From contig NZ_JAIWPR010000037.1 of NCBI RefSeq assembly GCF_021191635.1, positions 1-62,491 of the forward strand: a stretch of DNA of 62,491 bases, written 5' to 3'. The position numbers and the translations under genes are program-made. Below, piece by piece: positions 1-11,800 of the stretch (position 1 is its first letter; each line of letters opens with the position of its first letter). The stretch comes from Alterluteimonas quercicellularis (lineage in GTDB: Bacteria; Pseudomonadota; Gammaproteobacteria; Xanthomonadales; Xanthomonadaceae). The notes beneath the pieces are model-generated. The model had not been told where the DNA came from and made no database searches. It saw only the letters and a list, made by a program, of their open reading frames with translations.

Positions 1-38
1 CGATGCTTTTCCCATCCGGCGCCCGCAACGAAAAGCCA

Positions 39-60
39 TCGCGCGCGAGCGCGCTCCTAC
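39..60. repeat. REP-like palindromic repeat, single copy
   Basis: A palindromic unit of the form TCGCGCGCGAGCGCGCTCCTAC lies just beyond the stop of the leftmost gene. It is the same unit found at about ten other intergenic sites in the window. Here only one arm is visible because the window begins 38 bases earlier. No gene is recognisable in bases 1-85. Confidence 0.8.
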
Positions 61-85
61 AGTAAAGCGGGCTTTTGCGGACCGG

Positions 86-958
86 CTAGAGCTCGATCCC
101 CGAGGCCGTCGCCTGCGTCGTGACCGGCACGCCGTCGGCCGGGGCCAGCATCTGCTGCCAGGCGGTGTACAGGGCGCCGACCACGACCGGCATCAGCACC
201 GCGATCAGCAGGATCTGCGCGATCCCCGCCGCCAGCAGGATACCGACGAACAGCCCCAGCACCATCGACACCAGCTGCGAGGCGATGCCCATCAGCACCG
301 CGACCAGCAGCAGCAGCAGGAAGAACACGACCATCGCCGACAGGTTGCGCACGCAGGCGCCAAAGCTGCGGGCCATCGCGGCGAACGCGGGCCGGCCCTC
401 GAACATGATCTGCGGCGCGGCGACGAAGGTGTAGAAGTAGGTCAGGATCGCCAGCACCACCACGATCAGCGTCCACAGCAGCAGCCGCCCGGCGGGGAAG
501 CCGGCGAACAGCGCCGGGTCGGGATTGGTCTGGGCCTGCGCCTGTTCCATGGCCGCCACCAGCGCCTGCAGCTGGTCCAGTCCCACCATCATCAGCAGCA
601 GCACCATGGCGACGATGCCGAAGGCGATCTGCGGCACCACCAGGGCCACCAGCGACAGCGTGCGGCCGTTCTGGAAGCCTTCCAGCAGCTGCGCCGGCGA
701 GGCGCTGCGGCCCTGGTCGACCTCGCGCACCGCGTGCACGAAGCCGCCCAGCAGCACCGGGGTGACCAGCACGATCAGCAGTTGCAGGGCCAGCACGAGG
801 TGCGGGGACAGCGCCAGGAACAGCATCGGGATGGCGCTGACCAGGCCGAACACCAGCCCGGTGGCGATCAGCCCGCCCGGCGCCTTGCGCAGCAGGCCGA
901 AGCCCCCCAGCAGCCATTCCGCGCCCGCGCTCGCGGACACCTTGCGCACATCCGTCAT
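86..958 (-). CDS. BPSS1780-like integral membrane protein
   Basis: This 290-residue protein is almost entirely hydrophobic, with about six membrane segments (roughly residues 28-50, 55-78, 101-126, 160-183 and two or more in 207-268). It has no signal peptide or catalytic motif. The N-terminal pattern WLLGGFGLLRKAP resembles the BPSS1780 family of uncharacterised inner-membrane proteins, so the name is a family resemblance and the function is unknown. Its ATG overlaps the end of the upstream amidotransferase gene by four bases, so the two are probably translationally coupled. Confidence 0.7.
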   Translation of the reverse strand: MTDVRKVSASAGAEWLLGGFGLLRKAPGGLIATGLVFGLVSAIPMLFLALSPHLVLALQLLIVLVTPVLLGGFVHAVREVDQGRSASPAQLLEGFQNGRTLSLVALVVPQIAFGIVAMVLLLMMVGLDQLQALVAAMEQAQAQTNPDPALFAGFPAGRLLLWTLIVVVLAILTYFYTFVAAPQIMFEGRPAFAAMARSFGACVRNLSAMVVFFLLLLLVAVLMGIASQLVSMVLGLFVGILLAAGIAQILLIAVLMPVVVGALYTAWQQMLAPADGVPVTTQATASGIEL

Positions 959-1722
959 ACCCGCTCCTCGATCGCCTCCCGGCCGGCGCCGGTTCCGGAC
1001 GACAGTGTACGCGCGTAGCGCGCGAATCGACGCAGCAGCCGGCGCGCCTGCGGCGCCGCGCGCACCTGGGCGGCGAGCGCCTGCGGGTCGGCCCCCTCGC
1101 GGCGCAGCGCCTCGGCGCGCGCGCGGATGTAGCCGCGCATGTGCCCGGCCGAGAACTCCGGGTGGAACTGCACGCCCCAGGCGTGAGCACCCCAGCGGAA
1201 GGCGTGGTGGCCGTCGTGGTCGGAGGCCGCCAGCAAGGTCGCCCCGGCGGGCGCGCGGCGCACCGTCTGCAGGTGGGTGACCTGGGCGGCGAAGCGCGCC
1301 GGCGCGCCGGCGAACAGCGGGTCGGCCGCGGCCGCGTCCCGGGCCTGCACCTCCACGGTGCCCATGCGCCGCCCGCGCGGGTTGTCGCCGACCTCGCCGC
1401 CCAGCGCGTGCGCCAGCAGCTGGTGGCCGTAGCAGATGCCGAACACCGGCACCCCGCGCTGCGCCGCCTCGCCCAGCCAGCCGGCGGCGCGCTCGCTCCA
1501 GTCCTCGCGGTCGCTGACCATCGCCCCGGAGCCGGTCACCAGCACCCCGGCGAACCCCCGCGCGGCCGGCAGCGCCTCGCCGGCCTGCGCATCGACCACC
1601 GCCACCTCGTCGTTCGCGAGCCCGGCGGCGACGCGGATCCAGTGCGCGAAGCCGCCGTGGCGGCGCATCGAGGGCACCGGGCGGCCGGTCTGCAGGATCA
1701 GGAAGGGACGGTCGTGCGGCAT
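955..1722 (-). CDS. Class I glutamine amidotransferase (GATase1-like)
   Basis: This 255-residue stand-alone GATase1 domain has a complete triad: the nucleophile elbow GICYGHQLLAHALGG with Cys97, and the FHPEF motif giving His187 and Glu189. Such domains hydrolyse glutamine and pass ammonia to a partner. No synthetase domain is fused here, as in the GMP-synthase-like GuaA_1/YfeJ group and gamma-glutamyl hydrolase-like proteins, so the real substrate is not known. It overlaps the downstream membrane protein gene by four bases and lies 55 bases after the stop of the GspE/PilB ATPase gene, all on the same strand. Confidence 0.85.
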   Translation of the reverse strand: MPHDRPFLILQTGRPVPSMRRHGGFAHWIRVAAGLANDEVAVVDAQAGEALPAARGFAGVLVTGSGAMVSDREDWSERAAGWLGEAAQRGVPVFGICYGHQLLAHALGGEVGDNPRGRRMGTVEVQARDAAAADPLFAGAPARFAAQVTHLQTVRRAPAGATLLAASDHDGHHAFRWGAHAWGVQFHPEFSAGHMRGYIRARAEALRREGADPQALAAQVRAAPQARRLLRRFARYARTLSSGTGAGREAIEERV

Positions 1723-1777
1723 GGCGGCGGGGGCGAGAACGGGGAAGCCGAAGTGGGCGGGGGCAGGCGCGGCGGCC

Positions 1778-3574
1778 TCATTCGCGCGGCGGCAGCACGG
1801 TGAGCACTTCCTCCACCGTGGTCAGGCCCTGGGCGACCTTTTCCGCGCCGGCGCGGCGCAGGGTGCGCAGGCCGTCGGCTTGCGCCGCGCGGGCGAACGC
1901 GGCCAGCTCCATGTCCGGGCGGATCATCGCGCGCAGCCGCGGCGTCACCGGCATCAGCTCGTAGAGGCCGACGCGGCCGAGGTAGCCGGTGTTGCGGCAC
2001 TCCAGGCAGCCCACCGGCGCGCAGGGACGGCCGGGCGGCACCGGCTCGCCGGCGTCGAGCACCGCGCGCCAGGCGTCGTCGGGCAGTTCCGCCGGGCGCT
2101 TGCAGTGCGGGCACAGCGTGCGCACCAGGCGCTGCGCGAGCACGCCGTTGAGGGTGGAGGCGATCAGGTAGTGCGGCAGGCCGAGGTCGAGCAGGCGGGT
2201 GACCGCCGAGGGCGCGTCGTTGGTGTGCAGGGTCGACAGCACCAGGTGGCCGGTCAGCGAGGCCTGCACCGCCATCTGCGCGGTGTCCAGGTCTCGGATC
2301 TCGCCGATCATGATGATGTCCGGGTCCTGCCGCAGCAGGGTGCGCACGCCCTGGGCGAAGCCGAGGTCGATGGCGGCGTGGACCTGGGTCTGGTTGAGCT
2401 CCGGCGCGACCATCTCGATCGGGTCCTCGACGGTGCACACGTTGATGTCCGGCGTGGCCAGGGTCCGCAGCGTGGAGTACAGCGTGGTGGTCTTGCCCGA
2501 GCCGGTGGGACCGGTGACCAGCACGATGCCGTGCGGCCGCTGCACCAGCTCGGTCCAGGTCCGCTCCTCGCCGGCGTCGAAGCCGAGCTGGGCGATCGGC
2601 TTGAACGCGGTGTCGGGATCGAAGATGCGCATCACGCACTTCTCGCCGAACGCGGTGGGCATGGTGGACAGGCGCATCTCCACCTCGCGCCCGCCGGGCG
2701 AGCGGGTCTTGATGCGGCCGTCCTGCGGGCGCCGGCGCTCGGCCAGGTCCATCCGCCCCAGCACCTTGATCCGGCTCAGCACCGCGCCCATCACCGGCGG
2801 CGGCATCTCGAAGACCTTGTGCAGCACGCCGTCGATGCGGAAGCGCACCCGGCCCACGTCGCGGCGCGGCTCCAGGTGGATGTCGGAGGCGCGCTGCTCG
2901 TAGGCGTACTGCAGCAGCCAGTCGACGATGTGGACGATGTGGTGGTCGTCGGCGTTGACGTCGCCGGACTTGCCCAGCTCGACCAGCTGCTCGAAGGTGG
3001 GCGCATCGGCGCCGCGCTGGTCCTTGGCGCCGCGGATGGAGCGGGTGACGCCGAAGAACTCCATCGTGTAGCGGTTGAGGTCCAGCGGGCTGGCGACCTC
3101 GAGCACGATCTCCCGCCGCAGCAGGCGCTGCAGGTCGGGCAGCCAGTCCAGCGCCAGCGGCTCGCTGGTGGCGATCAGCGCGCGCTCGGCGTCCACCGCC
3201 AGCGGCAGGATGCGGTGCCGGCGCGCGTAGGCGTGGGAGACGAGGTCGGTGACGCCGGCGACGTCGAGCCGGGTCGGGTCGATGCGGCGGTAGCGGTGGC
3301 CGGTGCGCTCGGCCAGCCACTCGGTCAGCGCCTCCAGCCCGAGCTCGGTGCCCGCGGTGCGCGCCGAGGCCAGCTTGAGGTTGGCCAGCAGCACCAGCGG
3401 GTGCACCGCCTCCACGCCGCGCAGATGGCGGCTGCCGGCGCGGGCGCGCGCGGCCTCCTCGGCGCCGATCAGCCCGTCGGCGGCCAGCGCGTCGATCAGC
3501 GGCGCCACCGCCAGGCGCCCCGGCGGCAGGGTGCCGGGCGCGACGGCGGCGCGGACGGGGCGGGCTTCGTTCAA
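1778..3574 (-). CDS. GspE/PilB-family secretion or pilus assembly ATPase
   Basis: A 598-residue hexameric ATPase of the type II secretion/type IV pilus superfamily. Residues 20-180 form the N-terminal MshEN-like region. The Walker A motif GPTGSGKTT is at 355-363, the Walker B region DIIMIGEIRD near 419-428, and a His box (STLHTND) follows. A C-terminal zinc tetracysteine is visible (Cys488, 491, 523, 526). The family energises pseudopilus or pilus assembly at the inner membrane. No other gsp or pil gene is adjacent, so the machine it serves cannot be told from this window. The ATG at 3574 is chosen because conserved sequence begins soon after it and the glyQ promoter lies divergently upstream. 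Confidence 0.88.
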   Translation of the reverse strand: MNEARPVRAAVAPGTLPPGRLAVAPLIDALAADGLIGAEEAARARAGSRHLRGVEAVHPLVLLANLKLASARTAGTELGLEALTEWLAERTGHRYRRIDPTRLDVAGVTDLVSHAYARRHRILPLAVDAERALIATSEPLALDWLPDLQRLLRREIVLEVASPLDLNRYTMEFFGVTRSIRGAKDQRGADAPTFEQLVELGKSGDVNADDHHIVHIVDWLLQYAYEQRASDIHLEPRRDVGRVRFRIDGVLHKVFEMPPPVMGAVLSRIKVLGRMDLAERRRPQDGRIKTRSPGGREVEMRLSTMPTAFGEKCVMRIFDPDTAFKPIAQLGFDAGEERTWTELVQRPHGIVLVTGPTGSGKTTTLYSTLRTLATPDINVCTVEDPIEMVAPELNQTQVHAAIDLGFAQGVRTLLRQDPDIIMIGEIRDLDTAQMAVQASLTGHLVLSTLHTNDAPSAVTRLLDLGLPHYLIASTLNGVLAQRLVRTLCPHCKRPAELPDDAWRAVLDAGEPVPPGRPCAPVGCLECRNTGYLGRVGLYELMPVTPRLRAMIRPDMELAAFARAAQADGLRTLRRAGAEKVAQGLTTVEEVLTVLPPRE

Positions 3575-3605
3575 GGCGGCGGCCGGGCTCGCGAAAGGGC
3601 GCCGC

Positions 3606-3611
3606 TATACT
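3606..3611 (+). promoter_or_regulatory. Probable glyQ -10 box
   Basis: TATACT is a near-consensus -10 hexamer 30 bases before the glyQ ATG, giving a 5' leader of about 23 bases. No good -35 sequence is present 16-18 bases upstream, which is common for this GC-rich group. Confidence 0.6.
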
Positions 3612-3640
3612 AGCGCGCCCCGCCACGCGAGCCCGCCGAG

Positions 3641-4549
<909 letters not shown>

Positions 4550-4550
4550 G

Positions 4551-4679
4551 CCCCTGTCCCGTTCACGGGAGAGGGGTCGGGGCGAGGGCCGCGCGGACCG
4601 GCGGCCGCCACGAAATCCGAAGCAGGAGCGCCCTCACCCGGCGCTGTGCGCCCCCTGGTCCCGCAGCAGGGAGCAGGGT
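4551..4679. repeat. Large imperfect palindromic intergenic element
   Basis: The glyQ-glyS gap starts with CCCCTGTCCCG..CGGGAGAGGGG (hairpin), runs through a GCGAGGGC box and ends with GCCCTCACCC and a second hairpin-like end near GTCCCGCAGCAGGGAGCAGGG. The ends mirror one another, so the whole element can fold as one long palindrome. A related element is at 33096-33219. Confidence 0.6.
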
Positions 4680-4703
4680 TCAAACGACAGAAGGCGACAC
4701 CGC

Positions 4704-6824
4704 ATGACCCAGACCCAACCGCTGCTCATCGAACTCGGCACCGAGGAACTGCCGGTCGCGGCCCTGCCCGGCCTGGCGCAGGCGTTCTTCGACGGCGTGC
4801 TGGACGCGCTGGCGCGGCGCGGGATCGCCGTGGAGCGCGGCGAGGCGAAGCTCCTGTACACGCCGCGGCGCCTGGCCGTGCTGCTGCCGGGCGTGGCGGT
4901 GGAGCAGCCGGAGCAGCGCTCGGAGGTGCTGGGCCCCTACCTCAACATCGCCCTCGATGCCGACGGCCGGCCGACCCGCGCGCTGCAGGGCTTCGCGCAG
5001 AAGGCGGGCGTGGACTGGACCGCGCTCGAGCGCACCGCGGACCAGAAGGGCGAGCGCTTCGTGCACCGCGCGGTGCGGCCCGGCGCGCGCACCGCCGACC
5101 TGCTGCCGGAGGTGGTCCGCGAGGCGATCGCGGCGATGCCGATCCCGAAGCCGATGCGCTGGGGCGCGCACGACTACGCTTTCGCGCGGCCGGTGCACTG
5201 GCTGGTGCTGCTGCTGGGCGAGGACGTGGTCGAGGGCGAGGCGCTGGGCGTGCGCGCCGGCCGCGAGAGCCGCGGCCACCGCTTCATGCACGACGCGCCG
5301 GTGGCGATCGCGCGGCCGGGCGACTACGTGGAGGCGCTGCGCGCAGCCAGGGTGCTGGCCGATCCCGACGAGCGCCGCGCGCGCATCGTCGCGCAGGTGC
5401 AGGCCGCCGCGCGCGCGGCCGGCGGCGAGGCGCGGATCGACCCCGGCAACCTCGAGCAGGTGAACTGCCTGGTCGAGTGGCCGCACGCGGTGGCCTGCGC
5501 GTTCGAGCCGGAGTTCCTGGCCGTGCCGCAGGAGGCGCTGATCGCCACCATGGAGGCCAACCAGAAGTTCTTCCCCGTGCTGGGCCCCGACGGGCGCCTG
5601 CGCGAGCGCTTCGTCGGCGTGGCCAACATCGAGTCCCGCGACGAGGCCGAGGTGCGCAAGGGCTACGAGCGGGTGATCCGCCCGCGCTTCGCCGACGCCA
5701 AGTTCTTCTTCGTCGAGGACATGAAGCAGGGCCTGGCCTCGATGCAGGCCGGCCTGCGCACGGTGACCTACCAGGCCAGGCTGGGCAGCCTGGCCGACAA
5801 GGCCGCGCGCGTGGCCGCGCTGGCCGAGGCGATCGCGCCGCAGGTGGGCGTGGACGCAGCGCTGGCGCGGCGCGCCGCGGAACTGTCCAAGGCCGACCTG
5901 CAGTCGCGCCTGGTCGGCGAGTTCCCGGAGCTGCAGGGCATCGCCGGGCGCTACTACGCGCTGCAGGACCCGGCGCTGGACGACCTGCCGCCCGACGCCC
6001 GCACCGCGATCGCCAACGCCATCGACGAGGCCTACCAGCCGCGCTTCGCCGGCGACGACATCGCGCTCTCGCCGCTGGGCAAGGTGCTGGCGATCGCCGA
6101 GCGCCTGGACACCCTGGCCGGCGGCTTCGCCGCCGGGCTCAAGCCCACCGGCAACAAGGACCCGTTCGCGCTGCGGCGCAATGCGCTGGGGCTGGCGAGG
6201 ACGATCATCGGCAGCGGGTTCGATCTGGATCTGCAGGCGCTGCTGACGGCCGCTGTGGACTCGGTCGGCGCGCTGCCGACGGGCAAGGACGGCGCGAGCG
6301 CGTTCGCCGATCGCAACGAGCTCTACGACTTCGTCCTCGACCGCCTGAAGGGCCACTACGCCGACCGCGGCGTGCCGGCCCGGCACTTCGCCGCGGTGGC
6401 CGCGCTGCGGCCGGCCTCGCTGTACGACTTCGACCGCCGCATCGACGCGATCGGCAGCTTCGCCGCGCTGCCCGAGGCCGAGGCGCTGGCCGCGGCCGAC
6501 AAGCGCATCCGCAACATCCTGCGCAAGGCCGACGGGAACATTCCCGGCACCGTCGATCCGGCGCTGCTGTCGGAGCCGGCCGAGCGCGCGCTGGCCGAGG
6601 CGGTGGAAGCGGTCTACGCCGAGACCGGCCACGCCCTGGCCCACGGCGACTACGTCGATGCGCTGGCGCACCTGGCGCGGCTGCGGCCGCAGGTGGACGC
6701 GTTCTTCGACTCGGTGATGGTCAACGCCGACGACCCGGCCGTGCGCGGCAACCGCCTCGCCCTGCTCAAGCGCCTGGGCGACCGCCTGGGCAGCGTGGCG
6801 GCGATCGAGCAGCTGTCGGGCTGA
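4704..6824 (+). CDS. glyS: Glycine--tRNA ligase beta subunit
   Basis: A 706-residue beta subunit, the tRNA-binding partner of GlyQ. Family marks include [11 protein letters not shown] at the N-terminus, [11 protein letters not shown], the [10 protein letters not shown] segment, an HD-like central region, and a C-terminal anticodon-binding-like domain ending in [10 protein letters not shown]. Length is typical. The ATG at 4704 is supported by the conserved start ([16 protein letters not shown]) and a purine-rich AGAAGG stretch upstream. The gap to tamA (199 bases) contains only GC-rich imperfect palindromes. Confidence 0.97.
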   Translation: MTQTQPLLIELGTEELPVAALPGLAQAFFDGVLDALARRGIAVERGEAKLLYTPRRLAVLLPGVAVEQPEQRSEVLGPYLNIALDADGRPTRALQGFAQKAGVDWTALERTADQKGERFVHRAVRPGARTADLLPEVVREAIAAMPIPKPMRWGAHDYAFARPVHWLVLLLGEDVVEGEALGVRAGRESRGHRFMHDAPVAIARPGDYVEALRAARVLADPDERRARIVAQVQAAARAAGGEARIDPGNLEQVNCLVEWPHAVACAFEPEFLAVPQEALIATMEANQKFFPVLGPDGRLRERFVGVANIESRDEAEVRKGYERVIRPRFADAKFFFVEDMKQGLASMQAGLRTVTYQARLGSLADKAARVAALAEAIAPQVGVDAALARRAAELSKADLQSRLVGEFPELQGIAGRYYALQDPALDDLPPDARTAIANAIDEAYQPRFAGDDIALSPLGKVLAIAERLDTLAGGFAAGLKPTGNKDPFALRRNALGLARTIIGSGFDLDLQALLTAAVDSVGALPTGKDGASAFADRNELYDFVLDRLKGHYADRGVPARHFAAVAALRPASLYDFDRRIDAIGSFAALPEAEALAAADKRIRNILRKADGNIPGTVDPALLSEPAERALAEAVEAVYAETGHALAHGDYVDALAHLARLRPQVDAFFDSVMVNADDPAVRGNRLALLKRLGDRLGSVAAIEQLSG

Positions 6825-7023
6825 GCCTACGCCCGCGGCGGCACGCACCCGGCCTCCCGGGGCCGGCCTCGCCCCACCCTGCCTCGCACCCGCGATCCGC
6901 CGCGATCCCGGCGCCAGTTCCCGCCGATGCCCGAGCCCGTCGCCCGCTGCGCGCGGCACGTGCCGTGCGGCATGCGGCGCGCGCGTTAACCGACATCCAC
7001 GCCGGCTTGGGTATCCTGCCGCG

Positions 7024-8805
7024 ATGCGCGCGCCAAGAACCCTGTCCCTCATCGCCATGCTGGCACTCGTCCTGAGCGGCGCCGCCCACGCCATCGAGGT
7101 CGGCGAAGTCCGCATCGAGGGCCTCGACGAGGAGATGACCGAGAACGTGCGCGTCTCGCTCTCGCTGGTGCAGGCGCAGGGCCGCGACGTCTCCTTCCGG
7201 CGGCTGGCCTACATGCTGCGCGAGGCCGAGAACGAGACCCGCGAGGCGCTGGAGCCGTTCGGCTTCTACGACCCGGAGATCCGCGTCGAGCGCGAGGAGA
7301 GCGCCGATCGCGGCACGCCGGTGCGGGTCAGGATCGAGGTGGCGCCCGGCGAGCCGGTGCGGGTGCGCCATTCCAGCATCGCCATCCTCGGCGCCGGCGG
7401 CGAGGACCGCTACCTGCGCCGCGAACTGGACGCGTTCGCGCCGGCGCCCGGGGCGGTGTTCGACCACCCGACCTACGAGTCCAGCAAGAACCGCATCAGC
7501 CGCCGCCTGGCCCAGCGCGGCTACTTCGACGCCGACTACAGCTCGCGCCGGGTGGAGGTGACGCGCGCCGAGCACGCCGCCGACGTCGAGCTGGTCTGGA
7601 CCAGCGGCGACCGCTACGACATGGGCCCGCTGACCTTCGAACAGACGCCGAAGGAGGTGGTCGACACCGGCCTGCTGGAGCGGCTGGTGTACTGGGAGGA
7701 AGGCGACTACTACCACCAGGGCCGCCTGGACCGCCTGCGCACCTCGCTGCAGCGGCTCGACTACTTCAGCAGCATCAGCATCGACCCGCAGCCGGAGAAC
7801 GCGGTGGACCGCCGGGTGCCGATCGAGGTGACGCTGACGCCGGCGCCGCGCAAGGTGCAGACCGCGGGCCTGTCCTACGGCACCGACAGCGGCGCCGGCT
7901 TCCGCCTGGGCGAGGAGCGGCGCTACGTCAACCGCCGCGGCCACAAGGCGCTGGCGCAGATCGACTGGGCGCAGCGGCGCAAGACCGCGACCCTGCAGTA
8001 CCGCATCCCCGCCTTCGCCTGGCTGGACGGCTGGTACACGGTCAGCCTGCAGGGCGCCGACGAGCAGACCGACTACATCGACACCCGGCGCCTGGAACTG
8101 GTGGGCAGCCGCAGCGGCCAGTTCAACGAAAGGCTCAACCTGGTCGCCTCGGTGCACGCGCTGCGCGAGCGCTGGGCCTACGTGGAGGAGAACGGCGACG
8201 ACGCCACGGTCGAGCCCGACTACCGCTACGCCACCTTCCTGTACCCGTCGCTGCGCGCCGAGTACGTCGACGTCGACGACCGCCTGTTCCCGCGCGACGG
8301 CATCGGCGGCACGCTGACCCTGCGCAGCGGCCTGGAGGGCGCCGGCTCCGACGCCAGCTTCGCCCAGCTGCACGCCCGCGCCACCTGGTACCGCGGCATC
8401 GGCGAGCGCAACCGCCTGATCGTGCGCGGCGAGGTCGGCACCACCTGGACCGACGCGCTGGTGGCCATGCCGCCGAGCCTGCGCTTCTACGCCGGCGGCG
8501 ACCGCAGCATCCGCGGCTACGACTGGCGCGAGGTCGGCCCGCGCATCGGCGACTTCGCGGTCGGCGCGAAGAACGTCACCACCGGCAGCGTCGAGTTCGA
8601 GCACTACTTCCAGAACAGCTTCGGCTTCGCGGTCTTCGTCGACAGCGGCAGCGCCTACGACGACAGCCCCGACTGGCATACCGGCGTGGGCGCGGGCGTG
8701 CGCTGGGCCTCGCCGGTGGGCCCGCTGCGCTTCGACATCGCGCGCGGCCTGGACGACCCCGACTCGCCGTTCACCCTCCACCTCGACATCGGAGCGTCCT
8801 TCTGA
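7024..8805 (+). CDS. tamA: TamA, outer-membrane Omp85-family assembly factor
   Basis: A 593-residue precursor with a signal peptide (cleavage after about residue 23, GAAHA), followed by three POTRA domains (about 24-270) and a C-terminal Omp85 beta-barrel ending in phenylalanine, the usual outer-membrane insertion signal. The barrel segment RFYAGGDRSIRGYDWREVGP carries the RGY motif of the family. TamA with TamB forms a complex linking inner and outer membranes, implicated in outer-membrane protein insertion and phospholipid transport. Its TGA overlaps the tamB ATG by one base, so the pair is translationally coupled. TATCCT close upstream could be the -10 box. Confidence 0.93.
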   Translation: MRAPRTLSLIAMLALVLSGAAHAIEVGEVRIEGLDEEMTENVRVSLSLVQAQGRDVSFRRLAYMLREAENETREALEPFGFYDPEIRVEREESADRGTPVRVRIEVAPGEPVRVRHSSIAILGAGGEDRYLRRELDAFAPAPGAVFDHPTYESSKNRISRRLAQRGYFDADYSSRRVEVTRAEHAADVELVWTSGDRYDMGPLTFEQTPKEVVDTGLLERLVYWEEGDYYHQGRLDRLRTSLQRLDYFSSISIDPQPENAVDRRVPIEVTLTPAPRKVQTAGLSYGTDSGAGFRLGEERRYVNRRGHKALAQIDWAQRRKTATLQYRIPAFAWLDGWYTVSLQGADEQTDYIDTRRLELVGSRSGQFNERLNLVASVHALRERWAYVEENGDDATVEPDYRYATFLYPSLRAEYVDVDDRLFPRDGIGGTLTLRSGLEGAGSDASFAQLHARATWYRGIGERNRLIVRGEVGTTWTDALVAMPPSLRFYAGGDRSIRGYDWREVGPRIGDFAVGAKNVTTGSVEFEHYFQNSFGFAVFVDSGSAYDDSPDWHTGVGAGVRWASPVGPLRFDIARGLDDPDSPFTLHLDIGASF

Positions 8806-11800
8806 TGGCGATATTCCGCGCGCGGCACCGCCTCGACCCCGGGCTGAGCCCCGAGGAGCGCGAGGCGCGCATCGCCGAGCTGCGCGCGCGCCGCCGCAAG
8901 CGCCTGCGCTGGCTGGCGATCCGCTCCGCGTTCGTCGTCGGCGGGCTGTCGCTGCTCGCCGCCGGCCTGCTCTACTGGCTGCTGATGACCCTGGGCGGGC
9001 GCGACTTCCTGCTGGCGCAGATCGTCGCCCGGCTGCCGCCCGGCACCACCTTCGAGTGGCGCGACGCCGAAGGCCCGGCGACCGGCCCGCTGACCCTGCA
9101 CGACGTGCGCTTCGTCTACCGCAGCTGCCCCGAGCGCGACGGCGAGCCGGTGCCCTTCGGCGAGTGCGAGACCCCCGACGCGCTGACCTTCGAGGCCGTG
9201 CGGGTGATGATCGACCCCGACATCCGCCCGCTGCTGGGCAAGCTGCTGCGGCTGGACGCGCTGGAGATCGACGGCGGGCGCCTGCGGCTGCCGCCCAGCC
9301 GCGACGACGAGCCCTTCGAGCTGCCGACCTGGCCCGACTCGCTGCCGCAGATCGGCCCGCTGCCGCTGGCGATGCAGGCCGACGCGATCCGCGTCGACGG
9401 CTTCGAGGTGATCGGCGAGGAGGGCCCGATCATCGACATCCGCAGCGCCACCGGCGCGCTGGACGCGCGCGACGGCCGCCTGCACGTGGAACACCTGGTG
9501 GTGGACAGCGACCGCGGCCGCTTCGCCGTGCACGGCGACTACGTGCCGTCCGAGGACTACCGCATGGACCTGGTCGCCAGCGCGGTGCTGCCGGCCCCGG
9601 CGGGCCGCACCCGCCCGCGCTTCGGCCTGGCCGCGCGCGGCGACGCCACCGAGCTGGGCGTGGCGATCCGCGGCAACGCCCCGGCCCCGGTGACGGCCGA
9701 CCTCTCCCTGCGCGGCCGCGACCGCCCGGGCTGGCGGCTGGCCGCGCAGGCCGAGGCGCTCGACCTGGGCCTGCTGTCGGGCAGCGGCGAGACCGGCGGC
9801 GAGCCGCTGGCCTTCGCCCTGACCGCGGACGGCGTCGGCGGCGAGGCCAGGCTGCAGGGCCACGTCGAGCAGGGCGCCTTCCGCGCCGACCTGCGGCCCT
9901 CGGTGGTGCGGGTGGAGGACCAGATCCTGGAACTGAAGCCGTTGCGGGTGGACCTGCTCGACGGCCGCATCGCCGCGCGCGGCCGCGCCGACTTCACCGA
10001 TCCGGAGCGCCCGCAGGGCAGGTTCTCGGTGTCCGCGCGCGGCGTGCAGTGGCGCGGCAGCCCCGACGAGGCCACCGGCGAACCGCCGCCGCCGGTGACC
10101 GCCGACGCCGACTTCGGCCTGGCCGGCACCCTGCAGGCCTGGGCCGCGGTCGGCAAGGCCACCATCGCCCGCGACCGCCAGACCGCCCAGGTGGAGCTGG
10201 ACGCGCGCGGCGACGCCGCGCGCGCCACCCTGCGCACCCTGCGCGCGACCATGCCCGAAGGCCGGCTGGAAGGCCGCGGCGAGGTGGCCTGGGCCCCGGC
10301 CCTGGCCTGGACGCTGGACGCCGAGCTGTCCGGCTTCGACCCCGGCTACTTCCTGCCCGACTGGCGCGGCGCGGTCGACGGCACCCTGGCCAGCCGCGGC
10401 AGCACCCGCGACGACGGCGGGCTCGACATCCTGGTCGACGCCCCTTCGCTCACCGGCACCCTGCGCGCGCGCCGGCTCGACGGCCGCGCGCGGGTCGAGA
10501 TCCGCGGGCCGGCCGCCGGCGCGATCCCGGGCACGCCCTCCGACATCGAAGGCGATCTCGACCTGCGGCTGGGCCAGAGCCGGGTCGAGGCGCGCGGGCG
10601 CATGGCCGACCGCCTCGACGTGGATGCCCGCCTCGCCCCGCTGCAGCTCGACGACTTCGTGCCGGGCGCGAGCGGGCGCATCGAGGGCACCCTCGCGCTC
10701 GACGGCGCGCGCACCGCCCCCGACATCGTGGCCGACCTGACCGCCACCGCCCTGCGCTGGGGCGAGTACGGCGCCGAGCGCGCGCGCATCCACGGCGAGC
10801 TGCCCTGGGGCAACAGCGCGCGCCGCGGCGCCGGCCGCCTCTCCGTGGCCGCGACCGCGGTGCAGGCCGGGGTGGCGCTGGACAGCGTGGAGGTCGAGGC
10901 GACCGGCGCGGTGGAATCGCTGCGCGCCACCGCCAGCGCGCGCGGCGAGATCGGCGCGCTGGACCTGGCCGCCGAGCTCGACCGCGCAGCGCAGGGCTGG
11001 CGGGGCGCGCTGTCCTCGCTGCGGCTGGCGCCCGCGCGCGGCGCGGCCTGGAACCTGCAGGCGCCGGCGCGCTTCTCGCAGCGCGGCAGCGGCTGGCAGG
11101 TGGCCGAGTCCTGTTTCGCCAGCACCGGCGGCGGCTCACTGTGCCTGTCCGCCGACTGGCCGCGCAACGGCCTGACCGCCACCGGCCGCCGGCTGCCGCT
11201 GACGCTGGCCGAGCCCTACCTGCCCGAGCGCGAGGACGGCCAGTCCTGGGCGCTGCGCGGCGAGCTCGACCTCGACGCCCGCGTGCGCCCGGTCGGCAGC
11301 GCCTTTGCCGGCAACGTCTCGGTGCGCTCGGACAGCGGCGGCCTGCGCTTCAGCCCGCGCGCACCGCGCGACGTGGTCGGCTACAGCGGCCTGCAGCTCG
11401 ACGCCGAGTTCGGCGCCAACAGCCTGCAGGCCACGCTGGCGACCACGGTCGACGACACCGGCCGCGTGCGCGCCGAGCTGCGCACCGGCTGGGACGCCTA
11501 CGCGCCGCTGTCGGGCAGCCTCGACGCCGACATCGACAACCTCACCTGGGTCGAGCTGTTCTCCCCGGACATCGTGGAGCCCGAGGGCCGGCTGACCGCG
11601 CGGCTGAGCCTGGGCGGCACCCGCGCGCAGCCGCAGATCGGCGGCACCGCCAGCCTCACCGGCTTCCGCACCGAGCTGCCGGCGCTGGCGATCGCGCTGA
11701 CCGACGGCAGCCTGCGCCTGGACGCCGCGCCCGACGGCACCGGCCGGCTGGCCGGCAGCGTGCGCTCCGGCGAGGGCGTGCTGAACATCGACGGCAGCCT

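Noticed and set aside
1436..3613. Long open frames of 500-1400 codons on the strand opposite to real genes (also at 12416-16480, 48885-53231, 57137-60703)
   Set aside because: In DNA of this GC content, antisense frames lack stop codons by chance. Their translations are Arg/Ala/Pro/Gly-rich without domains, while the other strand encodes recognisable proteins.
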